From Chlorobiota bacterium (GTDB taxonomy: Bacteria; Bacteroidota; Ignavibacteria; OLB7): 64,000 nt of DNA. How positions within the stretch are numbered: position 1 is the first letter of the stretch; the number at the start of each line of letters is the position of its first letter. Positions 57,964-64,000 of the stretch are shown one piece after another. The notes below the pieces were generated by a model. It saw nothing but the letters and a program-made list of their open reading frames with translations. It did not search any database and had not been told where the DNA came from. A program made the position numbers and the translations under genes. The DNA lies in assembly GCA_016700335.1 (NCBI GenBank), contig CP065014.1, forward strand, positions 2,021,001 to 2,085,000, given 5' to 3'.

Positions 57964-59886
57964 TTATTGTTTTATTACAATTACATTAAATAAACAACCT
58001 GCTGGAATTAATTGAGTTACATCTTCACTAAATATTGCCCAAGCAGATCCATTCCAATAAATCGAAAATGGTTTTGTTAAATAACCTACACCGAAAGTAT
58101 AAACTCTATTAAATGTAACTATATCTGTACTAGCCATTCCTGGATATGATAAACTTGTAATATGAGAACCTCCTGCTGCAGTATGTACAAAAGCAGTTTT
58201 ATTTGCTCCTGAAACTTTAATGTAACCATTACTAAGCTCAAGTGCAGTATTATTTGAACCAGCACAAGCTGCTTTTATTGCTGCACCACTTGAATATGAT
58301 ATTGCTCTAACTGCCTCGCCACTACCATTACCTAAGGCATCAACTGCAACTCCTGTTGCTCCAGACAATAAACCAATACCTCCAGCACCAGCATTATTGT
58401 TAATTGCAACAACTGACCCAGCTGATGAAACACCATTCCCACGAAAATCAGCAACATGCCCACCCCCAGAGTTAACGGCATAAATTGTGTTTCCACTTCC
58501 AGAGTTTAATCCTGTAATGCAATCATTTGTATTTGCAGCATTATCATTTATAAAGTTTGCTGCTTTTCCTAATGTGCCAGCATAACCAGATACCCCAATT
58601 CCAGTAGTTGTAGATCCAAAAACACCTGATCCTATATTAACACTAGTTCCATAAACGCCATTACTTGAATTTGAAGTTCCATAAACACCATAACTAGTTG
58701 TTGAAGAACCACGAACTCCAATACCAGCAGTTGCTATACCTTCAACTCCATAAGTTAATGAACCACCCAAATTTTCTCCACGAACACCAGCAGAATACTT
58801 AAAGCTCCCAACATCCATAACTCCGTGAATTGCACTTGAACCAGAAGTATTATCAATGTTTGTTAATTTGAATAAGCTACTGTTACTTGTTCCGGAATTT
58901 AAATAAGGAAGGGTAAAACCTGAAACATCATTAGCTGGTTCCCAATTACTTGCTCCATTATTCCATTTAAGCACTTGTCCATTTGCAGGTGCAACATTTG
59001 CAACTGTTCTTCCTTGAATTTTAGTTATTGTAGGATTTGGATAAGTTCCTGCTAAGTCACCAGATGCTGTTCCATTTGGTGGAAGAGAAGCTGGAATTAA
59101 TCCAACTCTTAATGTTGGGTTTGGGTAGTTACCTGCTAAATCACCTCCAGCAACAGTTCCATTAGAAATAAAATTAGCTGTAGATGGAATAACACCTGGA
59201 GCAAAATCAGTGGCTTGAATAGAACCATCAAGAATTTTAATTGAATTTATCGAATTGTCCGCTACACCAATAGTTGCTGTTGGTCCATTTGGATTTGCAA
59301 CAGTAATTGAACCATCAATATTTTGAATTCCCTGAATTCCACTTGCCCCTCCGCCACCAGCTGATGAAACTGTAATAACATTACCTGCCTGTGAAACTGT
59401 TGTAGAACCTCCACCTTGAATTGTTAAGCCACCAGATAATGAATTAATAGACGAGACAACACCTGTAGCTCCAGGAGCTAAAGAATTTGCTTGATCTGCT
59501 GTTGCAGCATGCATAGCATAAGGAGTTGCTGTCATAACAGTTCTTGGAGTCATTTCTGCACCACCATCAACTGAAACAGCTAAAAAATATGCTCTATCAA
59601 ATTTCAATGAAACAGGAATTGGATTAAATGAACCAATAATCATGTTGAAGATTCCCTTTACAACCAAGACACTTTGAGTTTCTGAAAATACAGATAAACC
59701 TCCAATTGAGTTGTCATACATTATAACTTTAAGGTTATGAGTACCATCTGAAATTAATGTTCCGCTAGAATTTGCTAGAACACCTTGGTATGCAAATGTT
59801 CTTGGCATTTGAGCTTTCAAGGAGTTTGATAATGTTATACTTGTTAATACAAGTAATAGAAAAGTAGATAGATTTTTCATTTTCAT
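57964..59886 (-). CDS. Long Gly-rich repeat surface protein, cassette B
   Basis: This 640-residue exported protein has a signal peptide (MKMKNLSTFLLLVLTS, ending SLKAQ), then an N-terminal domain (about 28-125) with FAYQGVLANSSGTLISDG, FDRAYFLAVSVDGG and TATPYAMHAATAD. A low-complexity middle has G-D-L-x-G-x-Y-P-N-P-T repeats, then many short repeats of the form GVYGTS/GVRGSS, and a C-terminal domain with SLSYPGMASTDIVTFN. The layout recalls trimeric fibre-like surface proteins. I start at the ATG at 59886; a longer frame would add a non-signal extension overlapping the upstream gene. Paralogue of 60835-62451. Confidence 0.8.
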   Translation of the reverse strand: MKMKNLSTFLLLVLTSITLSNSLKAQMPRTFAYQGVLANSSGTLISDGTHNLKVIMYDNSIGGLSVFSETQSVLVVKGIFNMIIGSFNPIPVSLKFDRAYFLAVSVDGGAEMTPRTVMTATPYAMHAATADQANSLAPGATGVVSSINSLSGGLTIQGGGSTTVSQAGNVITVSSAGGGGASGIQGIQNIDGSITVANPNGPTATIGVADNSINSIKILDGSIQATDFAPGVIPSTANFISNGTVAGGDLAGNYPNPTLRVGLIPASLPPNGTASGDLAGTYPNPTITKIQGRTVANVAPANGQVLKWNNGASNWEPANDVSGFTLPYLNSGTSNSSLFKLTNIDNTSGSSAIHGVMDVGSFKYSAGVRGENLGGSLTYGVEGIATAGIGVRGSSTTSYGVYGTSNSSNGVYGTSVNIGSGVFGSTTTGIGVSGYAGTLGKAANFINDNAANTNDCITGLNSGSGNTIYAVNSGGGHVADFRGNGVSSAGSVVAINNNAGAGGIGLLSGATGVAVDALGNGSGEAVRAISYSSGAAIKAACAGSNNTALELSNGYIKVSGANKTAFVHTAAGGSHITSLSYPGMASTDIVTFNRVYTFGVGYLTKPFSIYWNGSAWAIFSEDVTQLIPAGCLFNVIVIKQ

Positions 59887-59917
59887 TAATTTGTTAAGTT
59901 TAAAGCTTAAAGTATAG

Positions 59918-60124
59918 TTATTTATTTTTATTATTTTTGATTTTAACACCACAATTAGGACAAAAGTCAAATTCTTTTTGTAATATTATGTGATTACAAT
60001 TACAACATTTATAATTTAAAACAATTCCACATTTAAAGCAAAATTTATCATCTTGATAAGGGACTGATTTACAATTTGGACAATACTTGATTGTATTTGA
60101 TTCTTTAACATTAATTAGTTCCAT
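59918..60124 (-). CDS. Small double zinc-ribbon protein
   Basis: This 68-residue protein has two CxxC-x(n)-CxxC ribbons: CPNC with CFKCG, and CCNC with CPNCG. They are separated by about 10-12 residues, as in DZR/zinc-ribbon domains. Such small proteins bind zinc and often mediate protein or nucleic-acid contacts; nothing more can be said. It has a basic tail and no signal peptide, so it is cytoplasmic. It lies 31 bases upstream of the cassette B surface protein. ATG start. Confidence 0.72.
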   Translation of the reverse strand: MELINVKESNTIKYCPNCKSVPYQDDKFCFKCGIVLNYKCCNCNHIILQKEFDFCPNCGVKIKNNKNK

Positions 60125-60234
60125 TTTATAAATGTATTATTTTATAATTTAAATGACTTAAGAAATATAACTAATTACCGTTGCAGTAAATTTTTTGAGC
60201 GTTGCAGTTTAGTTTGTTCTACTTAGCATAAAAA

Positions 60235-60263
60235 AACCAACTCTAATAATATTAGAGTTGGTT
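60235..60263 (-). terminator. Terminator of cassette A
   Basis: A perfect 13-bp stem (AACCAACTCTAAT with ATTAGAGTTGGTT) with a 3-base loop lies 25 bases past the stop at 60288, followed on the minus strand by TTTTTATG. It separates the two surface-protein cassettes. Confidence 0.83.
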
Positions 60264-60287
60264 AAATTTATAAAATTTTATAAAATT

Positions 60288-60815
60288 TTATTTTACAACT
60301 ATTACATTAAGTCTTTCTGTAATATTAGAAGTATTTAATAAAGCTATGTATTGTCCATTTTCTAATTCATCTGAAGTTATTTGAACTTTAATTGTTCCTG
60401 CTTCCCTATAACCATCAATTAGAGATAAAACTTCTTTCCCTAAAGAATTAAACAATTTTAAATTTACATAAGAATTTGTATTCAAATTAAATTCAATAGT
60501 TGTTTGAGAATTAAAAGGATTTGGAAAATTTTTAAATCCAATTTTTGAAGAAGTACTACCAAATGTCTGTTCTTCTTTTACTCCTCCTATACCATCCTTA
60601 AAACCAAAAGTATACCAAAACCCTTGATAATTAACTTGAGAACTGTTTTTTACAATACTAATAATTGGCTGACCAACCGTAGCATGAATTCTAACGTTAC
60701 CATCTTCAGCAAATGTTCCACCAGCACCCATTACAGATTTAGGAATTAGCCACTGAGCATTCAATGAAATAGAGTACATACCCAAAAATATAATCACATA
60801 AAATATTTTATTCAT
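60288..60815 (-). CDS. Small T9SS-sorted secreted protein, cassette A
   Basis: This 175-residue exported protein has a signal peptide (FYVIIFLGMYSISLNAQ), a short domain with ATVGQPIIS and VNYQGFWYT, and a T9SS type A tail (FPNPFNSQTTIEFNL, ending RLNVIVVK). The GQP...GFWY arrangement is the common Bacteroidota secreted-domain type. It begins 19 bases after the stop of the long repeat protein, so the two are one operon. Paralogue of 56153-56683. Function unknown. Confidence 0.8.
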   Translation of the reverse strand: MNKIFYVIIFLGMYSISLNAQWLIPKSVMGAGGTFAEDGNVRIHATVGQPIISIVKNSSQVNYQGFWYTFGFKDGIGGVKEEQTFGSTSSKIGFKNFPNPFNSQTTIEFNLNTNSYVNLKLFNSLGKEVLSLIDGYREAGTIKVQITSDELENGQYIALLNTSNITERLNVIVVK

Positions 60816-60834
60816 AAGGTTGATTATTAAAAGT

Positions 60835-62451
60835 TTAAGATTTTTGTTTAATAATCAGAACATTAAAACTAATACCAACTGGCATAAATGTTAACGATGC
60901 TCCATAAATTCTCCATTCAGATCCGGTCCAAAAAACATTATAGTCACCAACAGGAACGGTTGCACCATTTGGAGTTATAATTAAAATATCAGTTGCATCC
61001 ATTCCATTATAATTTAATCTAGTTTGATTTGCATTAATATTGATTGGAGATGTTGTATGAATAAAAGCAGTTCTATTAGTTGCTCCAGTTACTTTTAAAT
61101 ATCCATTATTAATTTCAAGAGCTGTTCCTGTAGTTGATGTTCCAGTATAACTTGCCATAACACCAGCACCTCTATTAGTAGAAACACCTCTTACACCAGC
61201 TGAATTAGTGTCCCCAGAAACTACATTTCCGAATACACCCCAAACAGGTTTAACAGGAGAAGTCTGATTTCCATAAACACCTACAGATCCACTATCAATA
61301 GATCTTGAAGTTCCATATACACCATAAGTAATTGTATTCCAAGAAGTTGCATCTCCTAAAACTGCAGTTGCAGTTTTTCCTCTAGCTTCAGCATTTATAC
61401 CAAATCCTAAAGTAGTCAATGAATCAATTGCTAAAGCTTTGACACCTAACAATCTACCTTGACCCCAAGCTCCATATCCATTACCAATTGTTATACCTTG
61501 AAGAGCATTTTTTGCATTTAGAAGTTGTGATAATTCAAAAGAACCAGCAACTCCATTAGTACTAACACCTCTAACTCCAAAAGAATTGATAGATGTTCCA
61601 AAATTACCAGTTGCATCCTGAGAAATTCCTGTTACACCATTTCCACCAGTTGAAGTTCCGTGAACTCCAGTACCAGTAACAGATGTTCCTAAAACACCCC
61701 AACCATTACCATTATGAGATCCAAATACGCCACTTCCAGAGGCAGGTGATCCAGTTCCTCTATTTTCACCTCTAACAGCTGCAGCTTGCAATCCTGCAGA
61801 AGTGTTATCTAGAACTCCATGAATTGCGTATGCATCCAAACCATTATTAGTATTAGTAACTTTAAATGCTGCATTTGGAGTACTAGTTGAACCAGCATAA
61901 GGAAGTACAAATCCAAAGTTACCACCACTTCCAGGAGCAGCAGAATTTGTAATTTTGATATCTGAACCTGTTTGAGTAAAATTGATGCCATTTCCAGCAC
62001 TTATTGTTAAGTTCCCAGTTAAACCATTCAAACTTTTTACAACAGGAGCATCATCTGATAAATTATCAGCAATTCCTGCATGTAAAGCATAAGGAACTGA
62101 TGTTAGTGGTGTACGTGGTTGTAATTCAGGTCCACCATCAACTGATACACCTAAAAAATAAGCACGATCAAAAGTTAAACTTGTTGGAATTGGAGTACTT
62201 GTCCCAATTATCACGTTAAAAACACCACGAATTACAGGTACAGATTGAATTTCAAAATACAATGGGGTTGTTCCAAATGCACTTGAATAAAGTGTTAATT
62301 TTAAAACATGATTTCCATCTGGAAGTAAAGTTCCATTTGGATCTGTCAAAACTCCTTGGTAACTTAATATTCTAGGAATTTGAGCATAAACTCCGCTGTG
62401 AATAGTGCATAGAGCTACTATTAGCAAAAGAAATTTAAATGATAATTTCAT
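60835..62451 (-). CDS. Long Gly-rich repeat surface protein, cassette A
   Basis: This 538-residue exported protein has a signal peptide (ending SGVYAQ), the N-terminal domain shared with its paralogue (LSYQGVLTDPNGTLLPDG, FDRAYFLGVSVDGG, TSVPYALHAGIAD), a middle with many GVxGTS/GVYGTS/GVRGVS repeats of irregular length, and a C-terminal domain (RLNYNGMDATDILIITP, ending FNVLIIKQ). It lacks its own sorting tail, and its operon partner carries one. The repeats suggest a beta-structured, possibly trimeric fibre, but this is inference. ATG start. Confidence 0.8.
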   Translation of the reverse strand: MKLSFKFLLLIVALCTIHSGVYAQIPRILSYQGVLTDPNGTLLPDGNHVLKLTLYSSAFGTTPLYFEIQSVPVIRGVFNVIIGTSTPIPTSLTFDRAYFLGVSVDGGPELQPRTPLTSVPYALHAGIADNLSDDAPVVKSLNGLTGNLTISAGNGINFTQTGSDIKITNSAAPGSGGNFGFVLPYAGSTSTPNAAFKVTNTNNGLDAYAIHGVLDNTSAGLQAAAVRGENRGTGSPASGSGVFGSHNGNGWGVLGTSVTGTGVHGTSTGGNGVTGISQDATGNFGTSINSFGVRGVSTNGVAGSFELSQLLNAKNALQGITIGNGYGAWGQGRLLGVKALAIDSLTTLGFGINAEARGKTATAVLGDATSWNTITYGVYGTSRSIDSGSVGVYGNQTSPVKPVWGVFGNVVSGDTNSAGVRGVSTNRGAGVMASYTGTSTTGTALEINNGYLKVTGATNRTAFIHTTSPININANQTRLNYNGMDATDILIITPNGATVPVGDYNVFWTGSEWRIYGASLTFMPVGISFNVLIIKQKS

Positions 62452-62563
62452 TAAATGATTAAAAATATATTGATGTAATGTAAAATTTTATAATTATAGA
62501 AACTCAAAAAACTTAAATTTATATTGACTAAAAAACTTAAAGTAGTAAAATGTTACAATAACC

Positions 62564-62583
62564 ATCTTATTTAAATATAAGAT
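62564..62583. other. Inverted repeat in the divergent intergenic region
   Basis: ATCTTAT and ATAAGAT flank a 6-base centre between the divergently transcribed cassette A and the right-edge ATPase gene. It could be an operator or chance in AT-rich DNA. Confidence 0.2.
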
Positions 62584-62625
62584 ATTTTAATTATTTTCAA
62601 TATTAGAAAATACTTTTTAAAAGTT

Positions 62626-62633
62626 TAGTTTTG
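62626..62633 (+). promoter_or_regulatory. Candidate -7 promoter box of the right-edge ATPase gene
   Basis: TAGTTTTG, followed directly by CAAAGTTAC, matches the Bacteroidota TAnnTTTG -7 element and its common TTTGCAAAG context. It lies 40 bases before the ATG at 62674. A good -33 box is not evident. Confidence 0.4.
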
Positions 62634-62673
62634 CAAAGTTACAAATATTTTTTTCAATGAAAGCAATACTTTT

Positions 62674-64000
62674 ATGAGTTATATAATTGATTTTTTGAAT
62701 TTTGGTTCTCTTCCTTTTGTAGGTAGGAATTTTTTAACCTCACAAATTATAGGATTTTGGAAGCAGAATTCAGAGTCAAGAACCCTAAGGACTGCATTAT
62801 TAGAGGGTGAGGCAGGTGTTGGGAAAACTAGATTAATTGAAACTGTAATCCCACAAATAGTAGCACAAAAGGGTATTTGTGTACATATTAAATTATATCC
62901 AGAATCAACTGCTTCCCTTTATTTACTCTTAGCTCAAGCACTTGATGAATCCTCTGCGAGAGAAATAATTAAAAGTTCTACTAAGCCATTTTTTAACGAA
63001 ATTATATCAAATCTTAGAAGAATATCTAGGATTAGAAATACTATTATTTTTATTGAAGATGCCCATTTAATATCAATTGAATCGAAAAGGGATTTAGGTA
63101 ACTTGCTTGAATCTTTATCTAATGAAGTTATTTCAGTTGTTTTTTTATCAAGACCTGTTGAAATGCCAGTTAGAGATTTGATTGATCTTTATAAAACTGA
63201 AGGTTGGTTTGTTAGTGGTTTATCAAAAGAGGATATATATGAAATGTGGAAATTGATTTTCAATTATGAACCTGACCCAAACATTATAGAAATTTTAAAT
63301 AGAGAGACAAAAGGTAACTCTTTGGCTTTAAAGTCTTCACTTAGAACTTTAGTTAATTCTGATGCAATAACTGAGTTTGATGGAAATTGGATGACTGAAT
63401 CCTCATTAAATACTATTGAAAGGATTGTTATAAAAAGCACACAATTAGTTGCAGATGCAATGGCATTTAACTTAGATGATGACGAGTTAAATACTGCACT
63501 TAAGCTGGCTACATTAGGTGAAGTTTTTTCTATGGAAGCTGCATCATATTTAATAGAAAATTCAGAAATTAATATTAAAAAATTAAAATTCAGAGGGTTA
63601 ATTGTTGATTCTCACTACTCTGCGAAAATACTATCTGGATGTAAAAAAAGTGAATACCAAGCATTAGCTTTCACCCATTCATTAGTTCATGAAAACTTGT
63701 TAAAGAAATCTCTAATTAATGTTGAAAAACTTTGTCAAATTATTTCAGAATCAACCCCTTTATATTCAGTAATTCCTTTTGATTTGTTAAGTAAATTTGA
63801 AATTGGGTTTGATGTTTTAGATCCTGATTTAATGAAAAAAACATTCTATTCATTACTAGACTTATCTTATGCAATTGATGAAACAACTGATTGGAAATTA
63901 GCACCAAGAATTTTCAAACCTGCTGAAAATTTGTTAGTAAATATATTATCACATTGCGATGAAGAGAATACTAAGATTTTTAAAGCTGAATTTTTAGGTT
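62674..64000 (+). CDS. STAND/AAA-type ATPase, N-terminal part (runs off the window)
   Basis: The frame from ATG 62674 is open to the window end (442 residues). It starts with PFVGRNFLTSQI, like the FVGR-E-x-E-L lead-in of AAA_16/STAND regulators, then Walker A GEAGVGKT (45-52) and Walker B IIFIEDAH with E128-D129, followed by a helical region with LSRP and TKGNSLALKSSLRTL. Such proteins usually continue into TPRs and may carry a LuxR-type DNA-binding, kinase or cyclase domain. The missing C-terminus leaves the output unknown. Divergent from cassette A. Confidence 0.75.
   Translation, partial: MSYIIDFLNFGSLPFVGRNFLTSQIIGFWKQNSESRTLRTALLEGEAGVGKTRLIETVIPQIVAQKGICVHIKLYPESTASLYLLLAQALDESSAREIIKSSTKPFFNEIISNLRRISRIRNTIIFIEDAHLISIESKRDLGNLLESLSNEVISVVFLSRPVEMPVRDLIDLYKTEGWFVSGLSKEDIYEMWKLIFNYEPDPNIIEILNRETKGNSLALKSSLRTLVNSDAITEFDGNWMTESSLNTIERIVIKSTQLVADAMAFNLDDDELNTALKLATLGEVFSMEAASYLIENSEINIKKLKFRGLIVDSHYSAKILSGCKKSEYQALAFTHSLVHENLLKKSLINVEKLCQIISESTPLYSVIPFDLLSKFEIGFDVLDPDLMKKTFYSLLDLSYAIDETTDWKLAPRIFKPAENLLVNILSHCDEENTKIFKAEFLG

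Overview
The window is a strongly AT-rich bacterial chromosome segment. Several features place it in the Bacteroidota/Chlorobiota (FCB) group: four intact secreted proteins with type IX secretion (T9SS) C-terminal sorting tails, few Shine-Dalgarno sites, a complex I operon without nuoEFG, and Bacteroidota-style -7 promoter boxes. Chlorobiota-like lineages such as Ignavibacteria or Kapabacteria fit best, but that is a guess from gene content. No tRNA, rRNA, CRISPR array or transposase was seen.

Region 1 (1-13.5 kb, minus strand) is an 11-subunit complex I operon, transcribed nuoA-B-C-D-H-I-J-K-L-M-N. The NADH-oxidising genes nuoE, nuoF and nuoG are absent. Two small unrelated genes, a two-helix membrane protein and a DinB-like protein, sit between nuoC and nuoD. 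The nuoD-nuoH gap holds a short frameshifted coding relic and a degenerate repeat tract. NuoL carries a His-rich loop and NuoI an Ala/Lys-rich helical tail.

Region 2 (13.7-41.4 kb) is mostly housekeeping: a XerC/D-type recombinase, a DUF6438 lipoprotein, recX, aroE, a cREC-type receiver, lptB, thiamine pyrophosphokinase with aroQ, alaS, a creD-like gene, a glycosyltransferase, a glutaryl-CoA-dehydrogenase-like enzyme and leuS. Between them lie a 2,274-residue T9SS surface protein and a T9SS zinc metalloprotease. Strong hairpin terminators end several transcripts.

Region 3 (41.4-53.5 kb, plus strand) is the most unusual part: five class III adenylyl cyclase genes. The first three are ATGA-overlapped tandem duplicates with nearly constant ends and a variable number of 40-residue TPRs. 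A relic cyclase 3' end lies before the first copy and an abortive 7-codon start after the last. An apparently frameshifted AAA+ ATPase and an MpaB-like (DUF2236) oxygenase lie between them and two further cyclases, one with an N-terminal multi-helix membrane domain. All five cyclases keep the metal-binding, adenine-selecting and transition-state residues. The array looks like a diversifying family of cAMP-producing sensors.

Region 4 (53.6-62.5 kb, minus strand) has an ABC-F ATPase with one degenerate ATP site, a HemJ-like protein, and two copies of a surface-protein cassette: a long Gly-rich repeat protein followed by a small T9SS-tailed protein. One copy also holds a lipoprotein gene broken by a stop codon and a frameshift. 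At the right edge a STAND/AAA-type ATPase gene begins and runs out of the window.
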